Shown: positions 26,762 to 35,524 of the stretch, piece after piece | Numbering within the stretch: position 1 is the first letter of the stretch | Layout: the number at the start of each line of letters is the position of its first letter | DNA from: Ramlibacter henchirensis | Lineage (GTDB): Bacteria > Pseudomonadota > Gammaproteobacteria > Burkholderiales > Burkholderiaceae_C | Assembly (NCBI RefSeq): GCF_004682015.1 | Contig: NZ_SMLM01000002.1 | Location: 806,001 to 870,000, forward strand | Direction: 5' to 3' | Length of the DNA stretch: 64,000 nt | Program-made: the position numbers and the translations under genes | Notes under the pieces: model-generated | Seen by the model: the letters and a program-made list of their open reading frames with translations, nothing else | Database searches by the model: none | Told to the model about the DNA's origin: nothing

Positions 26762-27754
26762 TCAGCGGATGCGGATCCCGATCTTGCCGAAGACCCTGCC
26801 CTCGCTCAGAACCTTCATGGCGCGGCCAAGCTCCTCGAGCTCGAAGACCTCGTCGATGACCGGCCTGATGCGGTTGGCCACGATGGCACGGTTCATGTTT
26901 TCGAAGTCCGCGCGGCTCCCAACCCGGATGAACGGGTGGTCGATGTCCTGGCGCCCCGAGGACTTTCCGCGCTCTCCCGCGACCAGGCCGATGTTGGCCA
27001 TGGTTCCGCCGGATCGCAGCGCCTCGGCCGCCTGCGCGGTGGTCTCGCCGCCGGCGACATCGAGCACGACGTCGGCACCGGCGCCACCCGTGAGCTCCCG
27101 CACCCGCTGCGCCCACTGCGGCGTCGTGCGGTAGTTGATCGTCAGGTCCGCGCCGAGCGCGCGCGCCCGGGCCAACTTTGCGTCGGATGACGAAGTGATG
27201 ATCGTGACCGCACCGGCAGCCTTCGCAAGTTGCAGCGCGGCTATCGACACGCCGCCAGTGCCAAGCAGGAGCACCACATCCCCGGGCCGGGTGGCGCGCA
27301 CGCAGAACAGCGACCGCCACGCGGTCAACGCTGCGCATGGCAGCGTTGCGACCTCGAGGTCGCCCAGCGTCGCAGGCGCATGAACGGCGGCTTGCTCCCC
27401 CACGACCATGTATTCGGACGCCGTTCCCGGAACAGTATTGCCGAGGTTGCGCTTCAGCAGGGCATTGTCCTGGGGCCCGCCCAGCCAGTCCGGGAAAAAT
27501 GTAGGCGCCACGCGGTCGCCTACCTTGAACCGAGTCACTGCGTCGCCAACGGCCTCGACTTCGCCGCAACCGCAGGACAGTAGGACGAACGGCGCGGCCC
27601 CCGGCTTGAAGAGCCAAACGCGCGTCAAATCACGGTAGTTCAAGGTGGCAGCGCGCATGCGAATACGCACTTCATGGGGGCCAGGGACCGGGACTGGGAC
27701 CTCATTGAGCCTCACACCATCGAAATCTGGGCCGTGGATCATCATTGCGCGCAT
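26762..27754 (-). CDS. MDR-family NAD(P)-dependent alcohol dehydrogenase/quinone reductase
   Basis: Medium-chain dehydrogenase of 330 residues from ATG at 27754, preceded by AAGGAGC. The N-terminal catalytic domain shows VRIRMRAATLNYRDL, and the Rossmann domain shows GTGGVSIAALQLAKAAGA. The usual zinc ligands are not evident, so a reductase-like activity is likely. A degenerate copy of its last 65 or so residues (GRQDIDHPFIRVGSRADFE onward) is found at 45914-46126. It lies 49 bases after the acyl-CoA dehydrogenase pair in the same operon. Confidence 0.9.
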   Translation of the reverse strand: MRAMMIHGPDFDGVRLNEVPVPVPGPHEVRIRMRAATLNYRDLTRVWLFKPGAAPFVLLSCGCGEVEAVGDAVTRFKVGDRVAPTFFPDWLGGPQDNALLKRNLGNTVPGTASEYMVVGEQAAVHAPATLGDLEVATLPCAALTAWRSLFCVRATRPGDVVLLLGTGGVSIAALQLAKAAGAVTIITSSSDAKLARARALGADLTINYRTTPQWAQRVRELTGGAGADVVLDVAGGETTAQAAEALRSGGTMANIGLVAGERGKSSGRQDIDHPFIRVGSRADFENMNRAIVANRIRPVIDEVFELEELGRAMKVLSEGRVFGKIGIRIR

Positions 27755-27803
27755 GGGGTCACTGCTCCTTTGGCATTCATGAAAAGGGCTCGTCGGGGGG
27801 CGC

Positions 27804-29030
27804 TTAGCGAGGCTCGCGGGGCAGGCCGATCTGGCGCTCCGCAACGATGTTGCGGATGACCTCGTTGGTCCCGCCGGCGATGGTCCAGGCCCAGGAACTC
27901 ACGTAGTCGTAGAGCCAGCTGCCCGTGGGATAGCCGCGGACGTGGCGCATTGCGAGGTGCTGGCCCTCGATGCCTTCGATGCGCAGGAACAGTTCGGTGG
28001 CACGCTGCTGCACTTCGCTATACAGCAACTTCACGTACAGCGGCGTGTCTCCGACGGCCCCGGTGCGCTCCACGTTCTCCAGCATCTGCCGCACCACCTG
28101 CCGCACCGCTTGCAGGTCGGTGTAGGCGCGCACAAATTCGCGCCGCCACTGGTCGTCGTCGTACCATGGCGCACGGCCGGCGCGCACCTGCTCGAGGATG
28201 CGCTCGAACAGGAACTGCATGCGCTCCGAGCAGTTGAGGATGGTCAGTCCGCGCTCCGTGGACAGGGTGGACTGGGCCACGCGCCAGCCTCCGTTCTCCG
28301 GCCCGATGAGGTTAGACACCGGCACCTTCACGTTATCCAGGAACACCTCGCAAAACTCGGCGTTGCCGTTGATCTGGCGGATCGGCCGAATCTGCACGCC
28401 AGGGCTGCGCAGGTCGACGATCAGCATCGAGATGCCCTTGTGCCTGGGCGCGTCTGGATCCGTACGGGCGAGCAGCATGTAGAACTGCGCGAACTTGGCG
28501 CCGGACGACCAGATCTTTTGCCCGTTGATCACGTACTGGTCGCCATCGCGCACTGCGCGGGTCCGCAGGGACGCCAGGTCCGAGCCCGCACCGGGCTCCG
28601 AGAAGCCCTGGCACCAGATCTCGCCCTGGCGGGCGGCGGGCATGTAGCGGGCAACCTGCTCTGGAGTCCCCCAATCATGGAGCGTTGCCGGCAAAAGGTT
28701 GTGCGAGATGCTGTACATCCCGAGCCCGGGGGTGTTCGCCCGCGCGAACTCCTGGTAGATCGCGACCTGCAGGCGGATGCTCAGGTCCGGGCCGCCCCAT
28801 TGCCGCGGCCAGTGCGGAACGGCCAGGCCAATCGTCTCCAGCGCCGCCAGCCAGTCCTTCTGCACGGAGACGAATTCAGTGTCGAAATCGCGCGCCAGGC
28901 GCTCCTCCCAGTCGCGCGGCGTGTTGTGCGCCAGCCAGGCGCGCAGTGCAGCACGGAAGGCCGGAAGGTCGTCCTTGAGGGCCAGGATCGAGGGGTCGGC
29001 CACGGGCCGTTCGCCGGTGCTTTCGGTCAT
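27804..29030 (-). CDS. Acyl-CoA dehydrogenase, large subunit type
   Basis: Flavoenzyme of 408 residues. ATG at 29030 shares one base with the stop of the preceding gene; the much longer open frame upstream belongs to that gene in another frame. It has FSEPGAGSDLASLRTRAV, INGQKIWSSGAKFA and the C-terminal IAGGTNEVIRNIVAERQIGLPR. It lacks RxQFG, which the preceding gene product carries, so the pair fits a heteromeric dehydrogenase. Similar large acyl-CoA dehydrogenases act on steroid or branched substrates in other bacteria; the substrate here is unknown. Confidence 0.93.
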   Translation of the reverse strand: MTESTGERPVADPSILALKDDLPAFRAALRAWLAHNTPRDWEERLARDFDTEFVSVQKDWLAALETIGLAVPHWPRQWGGPDLSIRLQVAIYQEFARANTPGLGMYSISHNLLPATLHDWGTPEQVARYMPAARQGEIWCQGFSEPGAGSDLASLRTRAVRDGDQYVINGQKIWSSGAKFAQFYMLLARTDPDAPRHKGISMLIVDLRSPGVQIRPIRQINGNAEFCEVFLDNVKVPVSNLIGPENGGWRVAQSTLSTERGLTILNCSERMQFLFERILEQVRAGRAPWYDDDQWRREFVRAYTDLQAVRQVVRQMLENVERTGAVGDTPLYVKLLYSEVQQRATELFLRIEGIEGQHLAMRHVRGYPTGSWLYDYVSSWAWTIAGGTNEVIRNIVAERQIGLPREPR

Positions 29031-30217
29031 CACAGCACCTCCAGTGCGTTTGCGGACAGCGAGCGGGCGATCCTGTCCTGATGCCACTCGGAACGGCCGT
29101 GCAGTTGCTGGTTGAGCTTGGCGCGCTTGAGGAACAGGTGGCAGTGATGCTCCCAGGTGAAGCCGATGCCGCCGTGCATCTGCACCGCTTCGGCCGCGAC
29201 CCGGGCATAGGTGTCGCACGCATGGAACTTCGCCATCGCCGCCAGCCGGGGGGCCGACGCCTGGCCAAGATCGGCCGCGGCCACCGCCTGACGCAGCAGG
29301 CCAGTGCTCGCCTCCATCTGGACCTTGAGGTCCGCCGCGCGATGCTTGATGGCCTGGAAGGATCCGATGGCGCGTCCGAACTGGTGGCGGGTGCGCAGGT
29401 AGTCGACCGTCAGCTCGAAGATTGCCGCCGCACCGCCCATCGCATCGCTGGCGAGCGCCAGGCAGGCATGGGACAACAGGCGCTCGGCAAGAGCCTCCGC
29501 ATCGACCCCCACCAGCAGACGGTCCGCAGAAACCTCGAGCCCGTCCAGGTCTGCCGAGCACAGCGTGCGGGTGAGATCGCTGGAACCGCGGTCCACCAGC
29601 GTGACGCCGTCCCGACGCGGATCCAGCAGCAGCACGTGCAGGGCGCCTTCCTCGTCGCGCGCAAACAGCAGCAGGAGCGCCGCGTCGGTAGCACCCTGAA
29701 GCCCGCTCAGGCGTCCGTGCAGCTGCAGCGCGCTGCCCAGCCGGCGCAGGCGCACCGCCCGGGCATCGAAGGCCTGGTCCAGGGACGACACCGTGGCACT
29801 GCATTCGCCGGCCACCAATGGGGGAAGGTGCCGCTTCAGCTCCGGAGAATGGCAGGTCGCCAGCGCCTCGATGCACATCGCGAGGGGCAGAAGGGGCAGC
29901 GGAGCGAGGTGCCGCCCCAACTCCTCGTAAAGCGCGCAGAGCGCGCCATATCCCAAGCCGCTGCCCCCCTGATCCTCCGGCAAGGCGACGCCCATCCATC
30001 CCAACTCGGCGGCGATTCGCAGCAGCGCTTGCTCAGGCTCGCGGTCACCGTCGACGATGCGTCGAACATGCCCAAGGCTGCATTGCTCGCGCAGAACGTC
30101 TCTGACGGAGTCGCGGAGGTCCTCGGTCACGGAGTCGGCGGCGTTTGCGGATGGATCCGCGGCGCGAGGCGGGTTGTTCATCTTTTGTCTGTCCTGGGTG
30201 TCGCGCCTGTCAGTCAT
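29030..30217 (-). CDS. Acyl-CoA dehydrogenase, small partner subunit
   Basis: Acyl-CoA dehydrogenase-family protein of up to 395 residues; an internal ATG at 30181 (MNNPPRAAD) would shorten it by 12. The N-terminal domain has LGWMGVALPEDQGGSGLGYG. The middle domain is weakly conserved with no SEPGxGSD. The C-terminal domain keeps RHQFGRAIGSFQAIKHR and VQMHGGIGFTWEHHCHLFLKRAK. This is the complementary half of the pair with 27804-29030, translationally coupled by a one-base overlap. It follows the SnoaL-like gene by 9 bases. Confidence 0.92.
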   Translation of the reverse strand: MTDRRDTQDRQKMNNPPRAADPSANAADSVTEDLRDSVRDVLREQCSLGHVRRIVDGDREPEQALLRIAAELGWMGVALPEDQGGSGLGYGALCALYEELGRHLAPLPLLPLAMCIEALATCHSPELKRHLPPLVAGECSATVSSLDQAFDARAVRLRRLGSALQLHGRLSGLQGATDAALLLLFARDEEGALHVLLLDPRRDGVTLVDRGSSDLTRTLCSADLDGLEVSADRLLVGVDAEALAERLLSHACLALASDAMGGAAAIFELTVDYLRTRHQFGRAIGSFQAIKHRAADLKVQMEASTGLLRQAVAAADLGQASAPRLAAMAKFHACDTYARVAAEAVQMHGGIGFTWEHHCHLFLKRAKLNQQLHGRSEWHQDRIARSLSANALEVL

Positions 30218-30226
30218 GAGGGGCCT

Positions 30227-30691
30227 TCAAGGCAGGAATTTCTCGCCGGACGCCCACATGATCCTTGCGCCGACCTTCAGGAATTTCCAGCCGCCTGCTG
30301 TCCGCTTGTAGGTGTGCAGGTACCAGCCGCCGATGTCGGCGTGCCGCATCAGGTCGCCCGTATCGAGGCCATGAAAGGCCGCAAAATAGCAGCGGCCCTT
30401 GCCGACATCGCCGTCGATTTCGATCGAGTGCTGCCCGAGCATGTGACATGTCAACGGGTAGTCCTTCAGGATGTCGGCAACCGCGTCCGCCATGTCTTTC
30501 TTGGGAACCCGGCCCTTCGGCGCAATGAATACGCCATCCTCGGCGAACAGGTCTTGCCAGCCGGCGAAGTCACGCTCGTCGACGCAGCGCGTATACGCCG
30601 ACACGAGTTCGCGTATGGCTTCCCTGTCGACCAGCCACTGCACCTGCTCCTGGAGCTCCGTCGGTAGGCCATTCATCTGCTTGAACTCCAA
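30227..30691 (-). CDS. SnoaL-like (NTF2-fold) protein
   Basis: Small NTF2-fold protein of 154 residues. The pattern REAIRELVSAYTRCVDERDFAGWQDLFAEDGVF, followed by HMLGQHSIEIDGD and GWYLHTYKRTAGGWKFLKV, is typical of the SnoaL_4 group. Members include polyketide cyclases, ketosteroid-isomerase-like enzymes and many uncharacterised catabolic proteins. It lies between an SDR and the acyl-CoA dehydrogenase pair in one operon. A role as isomerase, dehydratase or hydratase on a ring or enoyl intermediate is plausible; I cannot choose. Confidence 0.88.
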   Translation of the reverse strand: MEFKQMNGLPTELQEQVQWLVDREAIRELVSAYTRCVDERDFAGWQDLFAEDGVFIAPKGRVPKKDMADAVADILKDYPLTCHMLGQHSIEIDGDVGKGRCYFAAFHGLDTGDLMRHADIGGWYLHTYKRTAGGWKFLKVGARIMWASGEKFLP

Positions 30692-30716
30692 AGAGAAGTT
30701 GGTTCAGGACTGCGGC

Positions 30717-31475
30717 TCAGAGGCTGTAGCCGCCATCCACCACGATGGTCTGACCCGTGATTCCGGAAGCTTCCCGGGAGGCCAGGAACGCCGCCATGTG
30801 AGCGATGTCCTGCGCCGTAATGAGGCGCTTCAACGGGGTTGCGGCAGCGGCGGTGGATACGAAGTTCGGCACGCCCAGTTCTTCGATGACTTGGCGCCCG
30901 ATGCCACCATCGATCAGCCCGGGCGCGACGCAGTTCGCGCGAATGCCATGGCGCCCTTCTTCCTTCGCCACCGCCCGCACCATCATTTCGACGGCGGACT
31001 TCGGGATGGCGGACAGGCCGTCTTTCGGGGCGTACCGATGAATGGCAGACGAGGTGAGCGCGACCAGGCTTCCGCCGCCACCCTTGCGCAGCACCTTGAC
31101 GGCCGCTTGCATGGCATCGAAAAAACCGGTGAGCTCCATGTTGACTGCATGAAGCCACTCTTCACGCGGCACCTGGGACATGTAGCGCTGCGGCACCTCG
31201 ATGCCCGCGGCATGAATGACGGTATGAACTCGCTGCTGCGATGCGAGCGTCTCCAGCACACCAGCGGCCGCGCCACTCTGCAGAAGGTCGGCCTGATGCG
31301 CGGTCACCCGGGAACTGCCACCGGCAGTTCCGACGAGTTCCTCGACAAGCTTGCCTTCGCGCCTGTACGTGAATGCGACATCCACACCTTGCTGCGCGAA
31401 GAGCCTCACGATGCCGGCGCCTATGTGGCCGGTTCCGCCCAGCACCAGAGCGACTCCGTTTTCGTACGTTGTCAT
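30717..31475 (-). CDS. SDR-family protein with atypical active site
   Basis: SDR-fold protein of 252 residues. It has LGGTGHIGAGIVRLF as the cofactor motif, HAAG near 90, and TSSA with the active-site Ser. Where YxxxK is expected the sequence reads SAIPK, so the catalytic Tyr appears replaced by Ser. A Tyr lies several residues earlier (HRYAPKD). The C-terminal SGITGQTIVVDGGYSL is normal for the family. It may be an altered or inactive dehydrogenase, or use a shifted Tyr. It is the third gene of the operon starting at 32834. Confidence 0.86.
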   Translation of the reverse strand: MTTYENGVALVLGGTGHIGAGIVRLFAQQGVDVAFTYRREGKLVEELVGTAGGSSRVTAHQADLLQSGAAAGVLETLASQQRVHTVIHAAGIEVPQRYMSQVPREEWLHAVNMELTGFFDAMQAAVKVLRKGGGGSLVALTSSAIHRYAPKDGLSAIPKSAVEMMVRAVAKEEGRHGIRANCVAPGLIDGGIGRQVIEELGVPNFVSTAAAATPLKRLITAQDIAHMAAFLASREASGITGQTIVVDGGYSL

Positions 31476-31497
31476 GATCCGAATACCCCTTGAAGAT

Positions 31498-32064
31498 TCA
31501 GCGTGCCGGCACTTGGCGGGCGGCAGGCCACTCTCGGTCGACCACGAAGTCGTCCAGCGGCACCGCGGCGGAATTGAGGAACGTTGCCAGGCTCAGGTAG
31601 GTGCCGATCAGCAGCAGGATTTCCTCGACGGTCTCCACAGGATGCATGCCGACCAGCGCTTGCCACGTGCGGTCGCTGATGCGGAACTGCGTGATGGTCT
31701 CGTCGACCGCATCGATATAGACACGCTCCTGCGGCGACCACCGACCGCCCTCGGACACCAGTGCGTCAATCTCCGCGGGGGTCAGCAGGCCGTCGGCCAG
31801 GGCCATCTGGCGATGTTGCGCGAACTCGTAGATGCTGCTGGTCCGGTGCGCCGTGCGAAGGATGATGAGCCGCATCGTGCGCTCCGGCAGCAGCTTGGAC
31901 ACTGAAAAGTAGCCGCCGAGATTGCGGATGGCCTTGGCCAGCTTGAGGTTCTGGCCCATGGCACGAAACGCGTTCGGTACAGCGCCGTTCTTCAGTGTCG
32001 CGGTCTTGAGCACCTCCGCCTGTTCGGGGGTGAACTCGCCCAGGAGTGGCATGCGGGCTGTCAT
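31498..32064 (-). CDS. Carboxymuconolactone decarboxylase-like protein
   Basis: CMD/AhpD-superfamily protein of 188 residues. ATG at 32064 overlaps the SDR stop (ATGA); the longer open frame upstream is spurious. The helical core reads RLIILRTAHRTSSIYEFAQHRQMALADGL. The Cys of the AhpD-type ExxxCxxH site is absent, as in many CMD-like proteins next to catabolic genes. It may act as a lactone- or acid-processing enzyme rather than a peroxidase; the substrate is unknown. Confidence 0.88.
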   Translation of the reverse strand: MTARMPLLGEFTPEQAEVLKTATLKNGAVPNAFRAMGQNLKLAKAIRNLGGYFSVSKLLPERTMRLIILRTAHRTSSIYEFAQHRQMALADGLLTPAEIDALVSEGGRWSPQERVYIDAVDETITQFRISDRTWQALVGMHPVETVEEILLLIGTYLSLATFLNSAAVPLDDFVVDREWPAARQVPAR

Positions 32065-32834
32065 TGCTTCGCCTTCGCCGGCAGCACGCACAGGTCGGCG
32101 CCGCCGGCCACCGACAGGGTCTGCCCGGTGATGAACGCGGAGCGCTCGGAGCACAGGAACTCCACCGCGTGCGCGATGTCCAGCGGCTGGCCCCAGCGGC
32201 CCAGGCGCAGCACCGAGTCGTAGCCGGCCTTCTCGCTGGCGCCCATCTGCGCGGCCAGCGGCGTCTCGATCGGACCCGGTGCGACGCAATTGACGCGCAC
32301 TCCGTGCGGTCCGAGCTCATACGCGGCATCGCGCGTGAACGTAACCACGGCTGCTTTGGCTCCCGAGTAGATCGAGTGCGGGATCGTGTAGTGCCACGCC
32401 GAGATGGAGGCGATGTTCACCACGGCACCCTTCTTGCGCTTGACCATCTCGCGCGCGCAAAGCTGCGTGGCGAAGAACGTTCCCTTGTAGTTCACGTCCA
32501 CCTGCAACACATAATCGGCCTCGTCATACTCCAGAAACGGCTTCTGGCGCGCCACGCCGGCGTTGTTGACCAGGTAGTCGATGGAGCCGCACTTTTGCAG
32601 GACCGTGTCCACCAGGCGCTGCAGCTCCGCGACGCTGGTGACGTCCGTCACCAGCGGGATGACCTTGCCCTCCACTGCCGTGAGGCTCTCCTGCGCGCGG
32701 GTGAGCCTGCGCTCGACCGAATCGACGGCCACCACGGTTGCGCCCAGGCTCGCCATGTGCTGGGCAATACCCTGGCCGATGCCGCGGCCGGCGCCGGTCA
32801 CGATGACGGTTTTTCCTCGGAACTCAGCTGACAT
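32061..32834 (-). CDS. SDR-family oxidoreductase, copy 2
   Basis: Short-chain dehydrogenase of 257 residues (MSAEFRGKTVIVTGAG), nearly identical to copy 1 at 8435-9214, with a slightly shorter C-terminus. TGAGRGIGQG and YSGAK are intact. It heads an eight-gene minus-strand operon running to the nitroreductase at 26045. It is divergent from the second CaiB/BaiF gene, with operator site 7 in the 84-base gap. In copy 1 the same SDR is followed only by a nitroreductase, so this locus is the fuller version. Confidence 0.93.
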   Translation of the reverse strand: MSAEFRGKTVIVTGAGRGIGQGIAQHMASLGATVVAVDSVERRLTRAQESLTAVEGKVIPLVTDVTSVAELQRLVDTVLQKCGSIDYLVNNAGVARQKPFLEYDEADYVLQVDVNYKGTFFATQLCAREMVKRKKGAVVNIASISAWHYTIPHSIYSGAKAAVVTFTRDAAYELGPHGVRVNCVAPGPIETPLAAQMGASEKAGYDSVLRLGRWGQPLDIAHAVEFLCSERSAFITGQTLSVAGGADLCVLPAKAKQ

Positions 32835-32892
32835 GTCGACTCCTGTATTCATGGGTGGATGCGGGACAGCCCGTGCGGTTATGATACACCCA

Positions 32893-32910
32893 ACCAAGCA
32901 CTTGCTCAAG
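32893..32910 (+). promoter_or_regulatory. Operator site 7 (SDR/CaiB divergent promoter, copy 2)
   Basis: ACCAAGCACTTGCTCAAG, identical to site 1 in sequence and position. It should control both the eight-gene operon and the CaiB/BaiF gene. Confidence 0.6.
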
Positions 32911-32918
32911 GATCTTTG

Positions 32919-34190
32919 ATGAACAGCAGCGATGCATCCCAGGCACCGCGGGAGAAGCCCCCGCTCGACGGATTGGTCATCGCGGATTTCTCGCACTTCA
33001 TCGCCGGGCCGTACGCCACCATGGTGCTGGGCGACCTGGGTGCGAAGGTGATCAAGGTCGAAAGCACCGAAGGCGATGCGTTCCGGGCGTTTCCGCCGTT
33101 TGTCGAAGGTGAAGGCGTCCCCTACCTCTGGGGCAATCGCAACAAGCTGGGCGTCACGCTCGATCTCAAGAGCCAGGCCGGTCGCGCAGTGGCAGTCGAC
33201 CTGGTGCGCAAGGCGGACGTGCTGGTGGAGAATTTCTCCACTGGCGTGATGCAGCGTTTCGGGCTTGGCTGGCCGGAGATGTCCGAGCTGAACCCGCGGC
33301 TTGTGTACTGCTCGATTTCCGCCTACGGCCGCGAGGGGCCGCATGCGCATCGCCTGGGCTTCGACTCGGTGGTGCAAGCCGAAAGCGGCTTCATGTCGAT
33401 GACGGGCTTTCCCGACCAGCAGCCCACGCGCGCCGGGCCCTCCGTCATGGACCTGGGTACTGCCATGATGGCAGCCAATGCCATCCAGGCCGCCCTGCAC
33501 GCGCGTTACCGCACCGGCCGCGGCCAGAAGGTTGAAGTGTCGCTTTTCGGGATGGCCGTGCAGATGCTCGGCTACTTCAACACGACCTACCTTGCGACAG
33601 GACGCATCCCACACCGCGCGGGCAATTCGCAGGTGACGGCAGCGCCCATCGGCTACTTCGACACGGCAGACAAGCCGATCTACATCACGTGCGCCAACGA
33701 CCGGACCTTCCAGCGCCTGATGGTGCAGGCGTTCGAGCGGCCCGACCTCGCTGCCCACCCTGACTTCAGCACGAACGCAGAGCGCGTGAAGCATCAACCC
33801 CGGCTGCTCGCGGTGATGCAGGAGATTTTTATTGCGCAGCCGCAGGAACACTGGCTCCAGAAGCTGCAGGCCGCCGGCGTGCCCTCGGGCGCCGTGCGTA
33901 CCGTCGGTGAAGCCATGACCTCCAGCGAGGTGGAGCACCTCGGACTGGTCGAGACCATCTCGCACCCGACGCTGGGATCCATTCCCAACGTGAAGCTGCC
34001 CGTGACGCTGTCGGACACGCCGCTGGCGGCGGCGCGCGCAGCGCCGGTGCTTGGCAGCGACACCACCGCGGTCCTGACGGATGTGCTCGGCTACTCGGGC
34101 GACCGCATTGCGGCAGCACGCGCCGCAGGCGCCTTCGTCGCGGCTGAACAGGGCCCCTTCGCTGCAGAGAGTGGGGCGACCCGCAGCTGA
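32919..34190 (+). CDS. CaiB/BaiF-family CoA transferase, copy 2
   Basis: Class III CoA transferase of 423 residues, paralogue of 9302-10531. ATG at 32919 matches the copy 1 start. It has FSHFIAGPYATMVLGDLG, the candidate catalytic Asp in RAGPSVMDLGT, and GRGQKVEVSLF. Bases 33466-33740 are identical to 9849-10123 without a mismatch, while flanking parts differ mostly silently and the last 120 or so residues differ more. The C-terminus is 14 residues longer. Patchy identity suggests gene conversion between the copies. Confidence 0.94.
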   Translation: MNSSDASQAPREKPPLDGLVIADFSHFIAGPYATMVLGDLGAKVIKVESTEGDAFRAFPPFVEGEGVPYLWGNRNKLGVTLDLKSQAGRAVAVDLVRKADVLVENFSTGVMQRFGLGWPEMSELNPRLVYCSISAYGREGPHAHRLGFDSVVQAESGFMSMTGFPDQQPTRAGPSVMDLGTAMMAANAIQAALHARYRTGRGQKVEVSLFGMAVQMLGYFNTTYLATGRIPHRAGNSQVTAAPIGYFDTADKPIYITCANDRTFQRLMVQAFERPDLAAHPDFSTNAERVKHQPRLLAVMQEIFIAQPQEHWLQKLQAAGVPSGAVRTVGEAMTSSEVEHLGLVETISHPTLGSIPNVKLPVTLSDTPLAAARAAPVLGSDTTAVLTDVLGYSGDRIAAARAAGAFVAAEQGPFAAESGATRS

Positions 34191-34194
34191 TAAG

Positions 34195-34225
34195 CCGGCG
34201 ATCCTCGCTTTAGGAGCGTCGCCGG
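34195..34225. terminator. Hairpin after CaiB/BaiF copy 2
   Basis: CCGGCGA (34195-34201) and TCGCCGG (34219-34225) form a 7-bp GC stem starting five bases after the stop codon. No T run follows, so the call is weak. Confidence 0.35.
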
Positions 34226-34301
34226 GCTACTAGGTGTCTCCAAATCAGAACGCAAGTCAGGTCAACTGACTCGCCACGCCATATGCGCCACGGGGCATAT
34301 T

Positions 34302-34319
34302 ACCGAGCGCTTGCTGGGG
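34302..34319 (+). promoter_or_regulatory. Operator site 8
   Basis: ACCGAGCGCTTGCTGGGG, 173 bases upstream of the Bug start; it pairs with site 9 in opposite orientation. Confidence 0.6.
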
Positions 34320-34412
34320 TACCCGTTCGTTCCCAAGGCGTCAACTCGCCCCGATGACTCCGTCACCCCATCTAGGCGACCGCTGAGTTGACGCCCACAG
34401 GCAGCTGGTGTA

Positions 34413-34430
34413 CCCTAACAAGCGCTCGGT
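34413..34430 (-). promoter_or_regulatory. Operator site 9
   Basis: On the minus strand ACCGAGCGCTTGTTAGGG. It is 62 bases upstream of the Bug start, the same distance as site 4 from the monooxygenase start. Confidence 0.65.
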
Positions 34431-34491
34431 TTAGGTCTGCCACGGCATCTGGCGCGGACTGTCCCGTCAACCGCAAAGAAAAGGAGACTGC

Positions 34492-35457
34492 ATGTCCATG
34501 CCATCCCGCCGTCAAGCCCTCACCATCACAGCGGCGTTCCTTGTGCCCCTGCATCGCGCCTACGGAAGCACCTTTCCCGAGAAGCCCATTCGCCTGATCT
34601 TTCCCTATCCGGCCGGCGGCGGAGGAGATTCGCAGGCGCGGCTGCTGGCCACCGAACTCTCTGCCGATTTGGGCCAACCGGTGATCGTGGACAATCGCCC
34701 AGGCGCGAACGGCGCCCTCGGCAGCCGCGCGGTTGCCACTGCCCCCGCGGACGGCTACACGCTGCTGTTCACAACGGCCACCCAACTGCTGCTCACGCCC
34801 CTGCTGACCGCCGACTCCGGCTTCTCTGCCAGCGACTTCACGCCGGTGTCCGGACTCACCAACCAGCAAATGTTCCTCGTCGTACAGGCAAGTTCGCCAG
34901 TTCGCACCCTGGGGGACTTGTTGCAGCGCGGCCGCGAGGCGAACGCGAAGCTGTCTTATGGTTCGGCGAGCGTCGGTTCGCTCTCGCACATCACTGGCGA
35001 GCGCCTCAATGCAGCCGCAGGTACGAAGTTCCTGCACGTTCCCTACAAGGGGGCGGGCCAGCAGATGACAGCCATCCTCTCCGGCGAAATCGACTTCACC
35101 CTGGCGGTCGGCGCCACCGTCGCCGGCCACGTTAAAGCCGGAAAGCTGCGTGCGCTGGCGGTGATGGACAGCACCAGGTCTCCCGCCATGCCAGACGTCC
35201 CGACAGTGAAGGAAGCGGGGGGTCTCGATGGTTTCACGCAGACGGCGTGGTTCGGGATCGTTGCGCCCGCGAAAACGCCCCGGGCGATCGTTGACCTGCT
35301 GCACCAGAAGTTGGCCGCCGTGTTGCAACGTCCCGATGTGCGCAGCAAGCTGGAGCAGCAAGGCTCGGTGCCTTGGCCGGTTTCCCCGGACGAACTTGCG
35401 GCAGTGCTGAAAGCAGAGGCGCCGGTCTACGCGGCGGCGGCGAAGTTCGTCAAATGA
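34492..35457 (+). CDS. Bug-family tripartite tricarboxylate transport binding protein
   Basis: Solute receptor of 321 residues, starting at ATG 34492 after AAGGAGACTGC. The N-terminus SRRQALTITAAFLVPLHRAYG is an export signal with a twin Arg. The mature part has FPEKPIRLIFPYPAGGGGDS, VDNRPGANGALGSRAVATAP, VPYKGAGQQMTAILSGEID and MPDVPTVKEAG. It stands alone between two regulated units with its own double operator. No membrane partner genes are nearby. Confidence 0.95.
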   Translation: MSMPSRRQALTITAAFLVPLHRAYGSTFPEKPIRLIFPYPAGGGGDSQARLLATELSADLGQPVIVDNRPGANGALGSRAVATAPADGYTLLFTTATQLLLTPLLTADSGFSASDFTPVSGLTNQQMFLVVQASSPVRTLGDLLQRGREANAKLSYGSASVGSLSHITGERLNAAAGTKFLHVPYKGAGQQMTAILSGEIDFTLAVGATVAGHVKAGKLRALAVMDSTRSPAMPDVPTVKEAGGLDGFTQTAWFGIVAPAKTPRAIVDLLHQKLAAVLQRPDVRSKLEQQGSVPWPVSPDELAAVLKAEAPVYAAAAKFVK

Positions 35458-35524
35458 TGGGGCCGGCCCTGTTTGTACAGTGGGCGCCGCTCCGGTGCCG
35501 CAAGCGAACAGGACACGAGTCTTG

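Larger units (their letters stand above)
34191..34491. other. Gene-free regulatory stretch before the Bug gene
   Basis: Contains a hairpin just after the CaiB/BaiF stop, the inverted repeat ATATGC/GCATAT (34281-34300), and two operator copies (sites 8 and 9) in opposite orientation about 110 bases apart, as at 15845/15955. No coding sequence is recognised. Confidence 0.7.

Noticed and set aside
27804..29999. 731-residue reading of the large acyl-CoA dehydrogenase frame
   Set aside because: The extra N-terminal part is the partner gene read in another frame; ATG 29030 starts the family homology.
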